From Brasilonema sp. CT11 (GTDB taxonomy: Bacteria > Cyanobacteriota > Cyanobacteriia > Cyanobacteriales > Nostocaceae): a DNA stretch of 57,217 nt. This document shows, piece after piece, positions 1 through 7,493 of the stretch; position 1 is the first letter of the stretch, and each line of letters opens with the position of its first letter. The notes under the pieces are model-generated. The model ran no database searches. It was not told the DNA's origin and saw only the letters and a program-made list of their open reading frames with translations. The translations under genes and the position numbers were made by a program. The stretch covers positions 1 to 57,217 of the forward strand of contig NZ_JABXYX010000044.1 in the NCBI RefSeq assembly GCF_017982655.1. Direction: 5' to 3'.

Positions 1-2
1 CC

Positions 3-116
3 GCCCGAACCTATCAAGAATTAGATGATGCCATTACAAATGCTTTAAACGCAGTGACGAAAAAAGACATTATTGGATGGTTTACCCACTGCTGCTACTA
101 TATTGCACCCAACTGA
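3..116 (+). CDS. IS630-type transposase, C-terminal end only (cut by window edge)
   Basis: An open frame enters from the left edge and ends at TGA 114-116, giving 37 residues that finish with DIIGWFTHCCYYIAPN. The pattern DIxGWFxHCxY close to the stop is what I recall from the extreme C-terminus of IS630-family DDE transposases, which cut and paste small insertion sequences. The catalytic part lies outside the window, so activity cannot be judged. The call rests on a short tail and is moderately sure. No terminal inverted repeat is obvious between here and 254. Confidence 0.5.
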   Translation, partial: ARTYQELDDAITNALNAVTKKDIIGWFTHCCYYIAPN

Positions 117-254
117 GAACCGCTATAGTAGAAATTGCTGACTCAAAGGAATTAAAAAATTATCATTATATTACTGTATTTATACTGAAATATTGGCTAT
201 GATGTTGTATCTGTTAAGCAATAACTCTGTCAATCTGGGGTGAAGCTGTCTTTT

Positions 255-3050
255 ATGAGCCGAGACGCTTTGGTAGTTGGAATTAATACTTATAGTTATG
301 AGCGTTTAACTGCTTTGACAGCACCTGCACAGGATGCCGAGGCTATCGCCACTCTTTTACAAGATTACGGCGAATTTAACGTCAAACGCCTACCCGGTGT
401 CAAGGATAAGCAGAATAACACAATTCGCGTTGGTCAAAAAACCCAAGTCACATTAACTCAACTCGAAGAAGCGATCGTCCAACTATTTAAGCCAGAAGGC
501 AAAAATATTCCAGATACTGCGCTGCTGTATTTTTCTGGTCATGGATTGCGTAAAAATAAAGGAATTCAGGAAGGCTTTCTCGCTACCAGCGATGTCAACC
601 CTGATTTGGGAAACTGGGGAATTCGCTTGAAATGGCTGCGCGAACTACTGCAAGAAAGTCCAATCAAACAACAGATTATCTGGTTGGATTGCTGTTACAG
701 TGGTGAGTTGCTGAATTTTGCCGAAGCCGATCCAGGGGATAGGGGGAAAGGAAGGGATAGGTGTTTTATTGCTGCATCAAGAGAGTTTGAGGTTGCTTAT
801 GAGGGGATGAGTCGCAATCATAGTGTCCTGACGGACGCTTTACTGCAAGCACTTGACCCCAAAGGTCATTCTGGTATATGGGTGACAAATTACACTATGA
901 TTGATGTTCTCAATCAACGTTTACAAGCATTCCCCCAGCGTCCCTTGTTTGCTAATTTCGGTGGTGCAATTAACCTGACACGCACTTTGAAAGCGCCAAA
1001 TATTGAGTCTAGTCATTCAGTTGTCACGAGCATTTGTCCTTATCGGGGATTGCAATACTTTGATTGCACTCCAGAAGATGCTCAGTATTTTTACGGTAGA
1101 CAAGCACTCACAGACCAACTCATAGAACGAGTGCGAGCAGGGAATTTCCTGGCGGTGCTGGGAGCATCTGGGAGTGGTAAGTCGAGTGTCGTTAGGGCAG
1201 GATTACTTTATCAGCTGAAGCTGGGGCGGCGGTTGTCAGGTAGTGAGACTTGGCAAATCAAGATTTTTCAACCAGGTGAGCATCCACTGCAAAGTTTAGC
1301 ACTTGCGTTTGTGGATTCGGAGTTATCAGGGATTGATCGGGCATCCCAGTTAGCAAAAGTAGAGGAATTGATTGCCAAGAAATCTGAGGGATTAAGATGT
1401 TTGATTGACACTGCGGACACCAAGCGGGTGCTGCTGGTAGTGGATCAATTTGAGGAAGTTTTTACCCTGTGCAAAGACATCACAGAACGACAGCAGTTTT
1501 TTGAGTGCCTGTTGGGTGCTTTGGAGAAGACAGGCGATAAACTCTGTTTGGTGCTGACGATGCGGGCGGATTTTTTTGGCAAGTGTGCGGAGCAAGAGTA
1601 TAGCGGACTGGCGCAGCAGATTCAGCAAAATCTGGTGACAGTCACGCCCATGAACTCAGAAGAATTGAGACAGGCAATTGTCGAGCCTGCGAAACAGGTA
1701 AGTTTGGAAGTTGAGCCAGAACTCGTTAACCAAATTATTGCCGATGTCGAAGGTTCACCAGGAAGCTTGCCGTTGTTGCAATACACACTCACAGAGATTT
1801 GTCAACAGCGAGAAGACGAGAGATTAACGCTCTCCACATATACTCGGCTTGGTGGAGTCAAGGGAACGCTGCAAAAACGTGCTAATCAGGTTTATGAGTC
1901 TTTATCAACCGAGGAGCAAGTGACAGCAAAGCAGATTTTTCTGGAACTGACACAGCTAGGAGAAGGAACGGAGGATACTCGCAGGCGGGTTTTCCAACGA
2001 GATTTAGTCACATCCGAGCGATCGCCAGCTTTAGTGGAGCAGGTGATTCAAAAGTTAGCAGATGCGAAGTTAGTTGTCACCAGCACCTTAATTGAGAAAG
2101 GGGCAAACTCAGGTAAAGTTGCGGTGGTGGATGTTGCCCATGAAGCACTGATTCGCCATTGGTCGCAATTACGAAAATGGCTTGATGAGAACCGAGACAA
2201 ACTCCGACAAAAACGCAAAATTGAGACAGCGGCTATTGAGTGGCGAGAGAGGGGAAAGGCGAAGGATTATTTACTGCAGGGGAAGCCATTGAAGGAGGCA
2301 AGAGCATTTCAGCAAGAGCAAGTTGGAAATTTGACGCTATCGGATTTGGCTCAAGATTTTATTCAACGAAGTTTGAAACACAGACGGAATAATCGAATCA
2401 AGTTTGTTGGACTAAGTTTAGTTATTCCCCTAAGCTTAGCTATTTGTTTGGGAGTTGTTATTACAAGAGAGATAAAAATAAACCAACTTCGGGCAACCAT
2501 TAATCATGCTAAGGCAAGCGTCAATAGTCGGACAATGGTCCCAGCACTTCAAGAAATGGTAAGCCTTGGAGTCTCCCTAGGCAATATCAACCTCAGCGGT
2601 GCCAACTTCAGCAATGCCAACTTCAGCAATGCCTACCTCAGCAGTGCCAACTTCAGCAATGCCTACCTCAGCAGTGCCGACCTCAGCGGTGCCGACCTCA
2701 GCAGTGCCGACCTCAGCGGTGCCTACCTCCGCGATGCCAACCTCAACAGTGCCAAGCTCAACAGTGCCAACCTCAACAGTGCCAACCTCAGGGGTGCCAA
2801 CCTCAGGGGTGCCTACCTCAGGGGTGCCAACCTCAGGGGTGCCAACCTCAGGGGTGCCAACCTCAGGGGTGCCAACCTCAGCGGTGCCAACCTCAGCAGT
2901 GCCAACCTCAGCAGTGCCGACCTCATCGGTGCCAACCTCAGCAGTGCCAAAAATCTGACTCCCGAGCAAGTTAAATCTGCCAAGAATTGGGAGAAGGCGG
3001 AATACGATGAGGCGTTTCGTGCCAAGCTGGGTTTGCCACCGCAGAAGTAG
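255..3050 (+). CDS. Caspase-like (C14) - STAND NTPase - TM - pentapeptide repeat protein
   Basis: The protein has about 931 residues. The N-terminus is a caspase-like peptidase p20 fold with the catalytic pair visible: His in YFSGHG (about residue 96) and Cys in LDCCYSG (about 147). A STAND-type NTPase follows, starting CPYRGLQYF, with Walker A GASGSGKSS (near 305) and Walker B VLLVVDQFEEVF. One hydrophobic segment (near 720-740) precedes about 25 pentapeptide repeats of the A(N/D)LSxA type (near 780-910). Related cyanobacterial caspase-NTPase proteins usually carry WD40 or TPR repeats at this end. By analogy it is a signal-activated protease in stress or anti-phage cell death; that role is inferred. 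I prefer the ATG at 255 (MSRDALVVGINTY) to the GTG at 240, because the neighbouring remnant at 3207 begins with the same MSRDA. Confidence 0.85.
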   Translation: MSRDALVVGINTYSYERLTALTAPAQDAEAIATLLQDYGEFNVKRLPGVKDKQNNTIRVGQKTQVTLTQLEEAIVQLFKPEGKNIPDTALLYFSGHGLRKNKGIQEGFLATSDVNPDLGNWGIRLKWLRELLQESPIKQQIIWLDCCYSGELLNFAEADPGDRGKGRDRCFIAASREFEVAYEGMSRNHSVLTDALLQALDPKGHSGIWVTNYTMIDVLNQRLQAFPQRPLFANFGGAINLTRTLKAPNIESSHSVVTSICPYRGLQYFDCTPEDAQYFYGRQALTDQLIERVRAGNFLAVLGASGSGKSSVVRAGLLYQLKLGRRLSGSETWQIKIFQPGEHPLQSLALAFVDSELSGIDRASQLAKVEELIAKKSEGLRCLIDTADTKRVLLVVDQFEEVFTLCKDITERQQFFECLLGALEKTGDKLCLVLTMRADFFGKCAEQEYSGLAQQIQQNLVTVTPMNSEELRQAIVEPAKQVSLEVEPELVNQIIADVEGSPGSLPLLQYTLTEICQQREDERLTLSTYTRLGGVKGTLQKRANQVYESLSTEEQVTAKQIFLELTQLGEGTEDTRRRVFQRDLVTSERSPALVEQVIQKLADAKLVVTSTLIEKGANSGKVAVVDVAHEALIRHWSQLRKWLDENRDKLRQKRKIETAAIEWRERGKAKDYLLQGKPLKEARAFQQEQVGNLTLSDLAQDFIQRSLKHRRNNRIKFVGLSLVIPLSLAICLGVVITREIKINQLRATINHAKASVNSRTMVPALQEMVSLGVSLGNINLSGANFSNANFSNAYLSSANFSNAYLSSADLSGADLSSADLSGAYLRDANLNSAKLNSANLNSANLRGANLRGAYLRGANLRGANLRGANLRGANLSGANLSSANLSSADLIGANLSSAKNLTPEQVKSAKNWEKAEYDEAFRAKLGLPPQK
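2590..2960 (+). repeat. 15-bp tandem repeat tract coding the pentapeptide solenoid
   Basis: About 25 near-identical 15-bp units of the form GGTGCCAACCTCAGC lie head to tail, one per pentapeptide. The units are much more alike in DNA than the protein fold requires, with blocks of five or more almost identical copies around 2797-2885. This points to recent slippage or gene conversion. The regularity also keeps the reverse strand and a second forward frame open, which creates false ORFs. Confidence 0.85.
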
Positions 3051-3206
3051 GGACAAGGAATAGAGAAGCGATGCCAAAATAGCTATGTCATACGCACGTT
3101 GCATTTATACAGAGAATTTCTCTCTCCCTATCTCTTTGTCTGTTTCTCTGCGGTTTTTTTTCTCTGTGAACGCAACTTGGTATCACAATTGAGGAAAAGT
3201 TATTTT

Positions 3207-3488
3207 ATGAGCCGAGACGCTAAGGGAGGAAGCTTGAAACACAGACGGGATCATCGAATCAAGTTCATTGGACTGGGTTTGATTCTTCTGTTGAGTTTAG
3301 CTCTTTTCCTGAAAGTTGTTGTTGCAAGAGAAATAGAAGAAATAAACCAACTTCGGGCAACCATCGATGCTGCTGAGGGAAAGTTCAATAGTCCGGCAAG
3401 AATTCAAGCACTTCAAAAAATCGTAAGCCTTGGTATCCCCCAAGCCAATGTCAACCTCAGTGGTGCCAATCTTAGCCGTGCCATATAG
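3207..3488 (+). pseudogene. Deletion remnant of a second caspase/STAND/pentapeptide gene
   Basis: The start ATG 3207 has an upstream GAGGAAAAG (3191-3199) and gives 93 residues. MSRDA at the front equals the first residues of the gene at 255. The next residues, SLKHRRDHRIKFIG, match the juxtamembrane segment SLKHRRNNRIKFVG at the far end of that gene, followed by the same TM, the INQLRATI helix and the first pentapeptides (NLSGANLSRA). The caspase and NTPase parts, over 700 residues, are missing. What is left could encode a small one-TM protein, and its ribosome binding site is intact, so translation cannot be excluded. I call it a remnant because it looks like an internal deletion of a duplicate. 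Confidence 0.7.
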
Positions 3489-3709
3489 GGGCGATCGCTT
3501 GTCATCAAAATCGTCACACCTAAGTCATGGATTTGACATAGGTATTTACAAGAGTGTGTTATATCCTAACATTCTATATATAAGATCCCTATTTGATTTT
3601 TGCTCAGCTAGGTACAGTTTATGTTAAGCGTTCCCTGTTCTCTGTTAAGTGTTCCCTACCTCAACGAGTTCGTTTATAAACCAAACCCAATTCCTATATT
3701 TGACATTTT

Positions 3710-3765
3710 GCAAACATGATCAAGCAGATATTAAGTTGCAAACATGATCAAGCAGATGTTAAGTA
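3710..3765. repeat. Two tandem 28-bp direct repeats in the 3489-3976 spacer
   Basis: Two consecutive copies of a 28-bp unit containing CAAACATGATCAAGCAGAT differ at only a couple of positions (3710-3737 and 3738-3765). A short repeat, GTTAAGnGTTCCCT, occurs twice just upstream (3621-3656). They could be paired protein-binding sites or plain microduplication. Otherwise I see no gene in this spacer. Confidence 0.7.
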
Positions 3766-3976
3766 GCTTAACCTAATTAAACGTAAAATGTCATTAATTC
3801 GCTCCACGCTTCGGGTCGAGCTAAGTAATCGCAAAGACTCTATTTTACGCTTTTCAATGTGGCTCTACTTATCAGAATGAATTTAGTGCATAAGTCACTC
3901 TTGCTTTCAGCTATGAGATAAGTAGAGGTGTATTTCAAAAATCTTTTTAATATTGTTTTTACCCCTGATCACTCCC

Positions 3977-4504
3977 ATGATAACTCATCATTGCAAGTCA
4001 GTATCTGTATCACTTATGTCCGCAGACCTACCAATTTGGTCTGTTGTGGAAACTCCGGTGACACTGCATCAGAAGGATCGTAATCGATTCCAGATAGTAC
4101 TGACTGCACCACCTGTCACAGATTGTGAAATGACAAACTTTTTCAGTCCAGAGAGTATAGGTAGCCAAGAGCAAAGTAATGCTGATGTCAACACCAGTCG
4201 CCGAATCTTGTGGTTTGAGATTTCTCCAAAACGAGTCGTCATGACTATGCAAGGTAACGCTCAAATGAGTTACCGTCACATTTGGCAACAGGGCGTTTCT
4301 GGCACCACTTACTATTGGTTGCCAAATGATTTACAACAACAAAATTCACAACAACCAAATAAACCTATTCGCTTGCGGAATTTTACTCGTCATTTAACAG
4401 TGAGCGGACACCCTTTACCAGAGAATTTATCTATCGAATATGAATTGTGGGTGGGAGATCTCCTAGTGGGAAGTTATGTTCTAAATTTGAATATTAAACA
4501 TTAA
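3977..4504 (+). CDS. Unrecognised soluble protein
   Basis: The product has about 175 residues from ATG 3977, or 162 from ATG 4016 (MSADLPIWSVV). A TTG at 3953 would add eight residues, and no clear ribosome binding site decides between them. There is no signal peptide or membrane segment, and the composition is that of a beta-rich soluble domain (for example YELWVGDLLVGSYVLNLNI at the end). I do not recognise the family. It lies alone between repeat-containing spacers upstream of crcB. Ordinary codon use and the long frame support a real gene. Confidence 0.6.
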   Translation: MITHHCKSVSVSLMSADLPIWSVVETPVTLHQKDRNRFQIVLTAPPVTDCEMTNFFSPESIGSQEQSNADVNTSRRILWFEISPKRVVMTMQGNAQMSYRHIWQQGVSGTTYYWLPNDLQQQNSQQPNKPIRLRNFTRHLTVSGHPLPENLSIEYELWVGDLLVGSYVLNLNIKH

Positions 4505-4737
4505 ATCAGTGCACAGTGAACAGTAAACAGTGAACAAGGGGTGGACGAATCCGTTTCCTACCTGATAACTGGTTACTGATAACTGATAAAAACAGCTAGA
4601 ACAGGGGCATCTTATAAAAGCATTCACATATTGCCAAATTCGTTGTATATTATAACTCACTAACTTCAAGTTTTAAAACGAATAACTTGACTTAAATGCA
4701 CTAAATAAAAATATAAAACAACCAGTTAGTGACTTAT

Positions 4738-5121
4738 ATGAATTCTGCAATTTCTACTATTTTTGCCATTAGCTTAGGAGCAATCCCAGGTGCCCTAAGT
4801 CGTTATTATCTTACTTTATTTTTTACGTCTCGCTTCGGGACAGCATTTCCTTATGGAACCTTTTTTATTAATATAACTGGGGCTTTTTTGATGGGTTTTT
4901 TTACTACCCTTACATCCAAGTTTGGGATTTCTCAGATTGTGCAATTATTCGTTGCCGTAGGATTTTTAGGATCATACACTACTTTTTCTACTTATGCCCT
5001 AGACACCTCAAATGTGTTACAAGCTAGGGGCTATAAAACTGCTTTACTTTATTGGTTGGGTAGTCCGTTATTAGGGTTGATTAGTATAGAGTTGGGAATT
5101 TTGTTAGGAAGACTAATATAA
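4738..5121 (+). CDS. crcB: CrcB/Fluc fluoride channel
   Basis: This 127-residue protein has four hydrophobic helices and the family hallmarks GALSRYY near the N-terminus, [17 protein letters not shown] in the second helix and [15 protein letters not shown] in the third. Fluc proteins form dual-topology dimers that export fluoride across the inner membrane. ATG 4738 is preferred over the GTG at 4729, since residues 1-3 of the longer version are not part of the family core. It converges with a second crcB gene at 5190-5600, 68 bp away. I found no fluoride riboswitch in the upstream spacer, which instead holds short TGATAACTG-type repeats. Confidence 0.93.
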   Translation: MNSAISTIFAISLGAIPGALSRYYLTLFFTSRFGTAFPYGTFFINITGAFLMGFFTTLTSKFGISQIVQLFVAVGFLGSYTTFSTYALDTSNVLQARGYKTALLYWLGSPLLGLISIELGILLGRLI

Positions 5122-5189
5122 ATTTTGATTCTTTTTATATTTGGATGTCATTTTTTCATAAGTCTATTTGCAGTTACCCTGATGAATTC

Positions 5190-5600
5190 TCATTCCTTTC
5201 TAATCTGGAAAAAATTAGCGCAGATGACTCCTAACTGAAAACATACCATTCCTAATACAGCACTACAAAACCAGTAGAATAAACTAATTTCTAAGCTACC
5301 TTGTTGAAGCAGCTTGGCTGTATCTAACTCATAAGTTGAAAACGTGGTATAAGCTCCTAAAAAGCCAGTCGTGACTAACAGTCGGGTATCAAGAGAAATC
5401 GTTCTTAATGCTCCTATTAATAATGTGGTAAACAAACCCATCACAAAACAACCACTGATGTTAATTATCAGTGTGCTGTAGGGAAATTCTGTACCAAAAA
5501 GTTGATTGAACCATAAACCGAGATAATAGCGCGAAAGCGCTCCACCAACTGCGCCAAGACTGATTGCAACAGCGGCGCGAATGACAGGATTTTGCAGCAT
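5190..5600 (-). CDS. crcB: CrcB/Fluc fluoride channel, second copy
   Basis: This 136-residue protein has the same signatures as its convergent neighbour: [29 protein letters not shown] and GFLGAYTTFSTYELD. The two are clearly diverged paralogues and not a recent duplicate. In several bacteria two crcB genes sit side by side and the subunits may form heterodimers of fixed opposite topology. Here the tail-to-tail arrangement means they are transcribed separately. Start ATG at 5600. Confidence 0.93.
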   Translation of the reverse strand: MLQNPVIRAAVAISLGAVGGALSRYYLGLWFNQLFGTEFPYSTLIINISGCFVMGLFTTLLIGALRTISLDTRLLVTTGFLGAYTTFSTYELDTAKLLQQGSLEISLFYWFCSAVLGMVCFQLGVICANFFQIRKE

Positions 5601-5718
5601 GGTAATACATTCAGAATTGTAGAATGCTTTTTCATGTTATACAATTTTGTTGCTCAATCCGATACTTGTACCAAATTGCGTTCTGTTATAGTAGTTTGTG
5701 ATTAAAGGATCAAGTCAA

Positions 5719-5793
5719 ATGAACCAGAAGGCTCTTATTGTGCTTAGCCTAAATCCGTATGGGGAGATGGCTAGCAAGATTTATATACCTTGA
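5719..5793 (+). CDS. 24-residue ORF in front of the CHAT gene (leader or decayed start)
   Basis: ATG 5719 is preceded by AAAGGA and reads MNQKALIVLSLNPYGEMASK before a stop at 5791. The pattern charged residue - KALIVLSLNP resembles the first strand of the following CHAT protein (KVLILAAIPDG). It may be a decayed 5' end of a duplicated gene or an upstream leader ORF. Too short to prove. Confidence 0.25.
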   Translation: MNQKALIVLSLNPYGEMASKIYIP

Positions 5794-5894
5794 CAACGGA
5801 ACAATTATGTAGGTGGAAAACCTACCCTCAAAGTGTCAGAGTGAAAGCCTAATATAGTTACTAGCTCCGTTAAGAATGAAGGAGCGATCGCCTA

Positions 5895-7490
5895 ATGTCT
5901 AATAATAAAGTATTAATTTTAGCAGCAATCCCCGATGGATTACGTTTGGATAGAGAAATTCGCCAAATAGAAGAAGCTATTAGACGGGCAATAAACCGGG
6001 ATTTGTTTGAAATAAAAATCAGAACTGCTGTACGTCCCCAGGATATTCGTCGGGCGATCGCAGAAGAACATCCTCAAATTGTCCATTTTTGTGGACATGG
6101 CATGGAAGATGGTAGTTTGGTATTAGAAGACGATGGCGGGAACCATAAACCTGTATCACCAACGGGATTAGCAGCATTATTTAAGCTACACGCCAATGTA
6201 GTTAAGTGTGTATTACTGAATGCTTGTTATTCAGAAAAATCCGCCCAAGCAATTAGCCAACACATTAATTATACTATTGGCATGAATAAGCCGATTGGTG
6301 ACAGAACTGCTATTGTATTTGCTATTGGCTTTTATGATGGACTAGGGTACGAAAATCCAGATAGTCAAGATATTATTGAAAGAGCTTTTGAGGAAGGATT
6401 AGTTGCTATTCAAATGGAAGATGTTTCACAAGGGCAAATACCAAATTTGAAAAAGAAACTTTCTTGGATTGAGAATTCTTCTACAGAACCAGACACAAGC
6501 ATATATATTGAACGACCACCCATTGAAGAGAAATGTTATAAAGCAATTGTACAACCAGGAGCGCTGATTCGGATTAAAGCTCCACAGAGAATGGGCAAGA
6601 CTAAGTTGAGTGAAAAATTGCTTGACTATGCCAGACAGAAGGGTTACAAAACAGCGAAGTTAGATTTGAACCTTGCTGATAGTTCTGTCCTCACTAATTT
6701 AAAAAGTTTCTTACAGTGGTTATGTATTAATGTCTCGGATATTTTAGAACTAGAGCCGAAATTGGAGAACTATTGGCAAGATGAACTGGGAATAAATACT
6801 AGCTGTACTCGTTATTTTCAAAAGTATTTGTTACCAAAGGTTGATACATCTCTGGTTTTTACTATAGATAATTTTGAGCGACTGTTTCAATGCGAAAATA
6901 TTTTCTCAGAATTCTGCTTACTCCTCCGCAGTTGGTACGAAACTGCTAAACAGGGTGACAAAATGGGGAAAATTTGGCAGAAACTGAGGTTAGTCGTGGT
7001 TAATTCTACAGAAGTTTATCCAACCCTGGACACTAATCGCTCACCGTTTAATGTTGGATTACCAATTGAGTTACCTGAGTTTAACCTTTCTCAGGTAGAA
7101 AAAATGGCTCAGTTGTATGAAGTAGATATTCAGTTGGGAGAACAAGGCATAATTAAACTGATGACGTTGCTAGGCGGACATCCCTATCTCATGCAAGAAG
7201 CATTCGCCAATCTTAAAAACCAGGAAATGTCCTTAGAGGAACTATTGACACTCGCACCCACAGAAGAGGGAATCTTTAGCCATCATTTACGAGAACAACT
7301 AAAGTGTTTGCAAGATGATTCTCAGTTAGAGTTAGCATATAAAGAAGTTGCGATCGCTCTTGAACCCGTTCAACTTAATCCCGAAATTATGTTCAAACTG
7401 CATAGTCTGGGGTTAATCAAAATTATTCGCAACGCTTGCGTTCCTAGTTGTGACTTATACCGTCAGTACTTCTCAGCACGATTGGGGTAA
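5895..7490 (+). CDS. CHAT-like protease domain fused to AAA (PF14516-like) NTPase
   Basis: The protein has 531 residues. Residues 1-185 look like a compact CHAT (caspase HetF-associated) fold: KVLILAAIPDG first strand, catalytic His68 in VHFCGHG and Cys111 in LLNACYSE. Residues 200-525 match the AAA-like domain common in cyanobacteria, with the P-loop APQRMGKTKL (GKT 234-236). The Walker B-like strand reads VFTIDNFERLF, with Asn where the catalytic Glu normally stands, so ATP hydrolysis may be weak. The conserved block LRLVVVNSTEVYPTLDTNRSPFN is shared with the gene at 12437. The start has AAGGAG (5879-5884) merged into a HIP1 octamer. The stop is 3 bp before the next ATG, so the two genes are translationally coupled. 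The function is inferred to be protease-effector signalling. Confidence 0.82.
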   Translation: MSNNKVLILAAIPDGLRLDREIRQIEEAIRRAINRDLFEIKIRTAVRPQDIRRAIAEEHPQIVHFCGHGMEDGSLVLEDDGGNHKPVSPTGLAALFKLHANVVKCVLLNACYSEKSAQAISQHINYTIGMNKPIGDRTAIVFAIGFYDGLGYENPDSQDIIERAFEEGLVAIQMEDVSQGQIPNLKKKLSWIENSSTEPDTSIYIERPPIEEKCYKAIVQPGALIRIKAPQRMGKTKLSEKLLDYARQKGYKTAKLDLNLADSSVLTNLKSFLQWLCINVSDILELEPKLENYWQDELGINTSCTRYFQKYLLPKVDTSLVFTIDNFERLFQCENIFSEFCLLLRSWYETAKQGDKMGKIWQKLRLVVVNSTEVYPTLDTNRSPFNVGLPIELPEFNLSQVEKMAQLYEVDIQLGEQGIIKLMTLLGGHPYLMQEAFANLKNQEMSLEELLTLAPTEEGIFSHHLREQLKCLQDDSQLELAYKEVAIALEPVQLNPEIMFKLHSLGLIKIIRNACVPSCDLYRQYFSARLG

Positions 7491-7493
7491 GAT

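Noticed and set aside
2577-3104. Long antisense ORF of TPEVG-type repeats and a second forward ORF of PTSAV repeats
   Set aside because: Both are frame shadows of the 15-bp pentapeptide-coding repeat; the real frame encodes a known fold continuous with the STAND protein.
4505-4737. Fluoride riboswitch upstream of crcB
   Set aside because: I looked for the GGnGAUGG...CUGAUG pattern before either crcB gene and did not see it.
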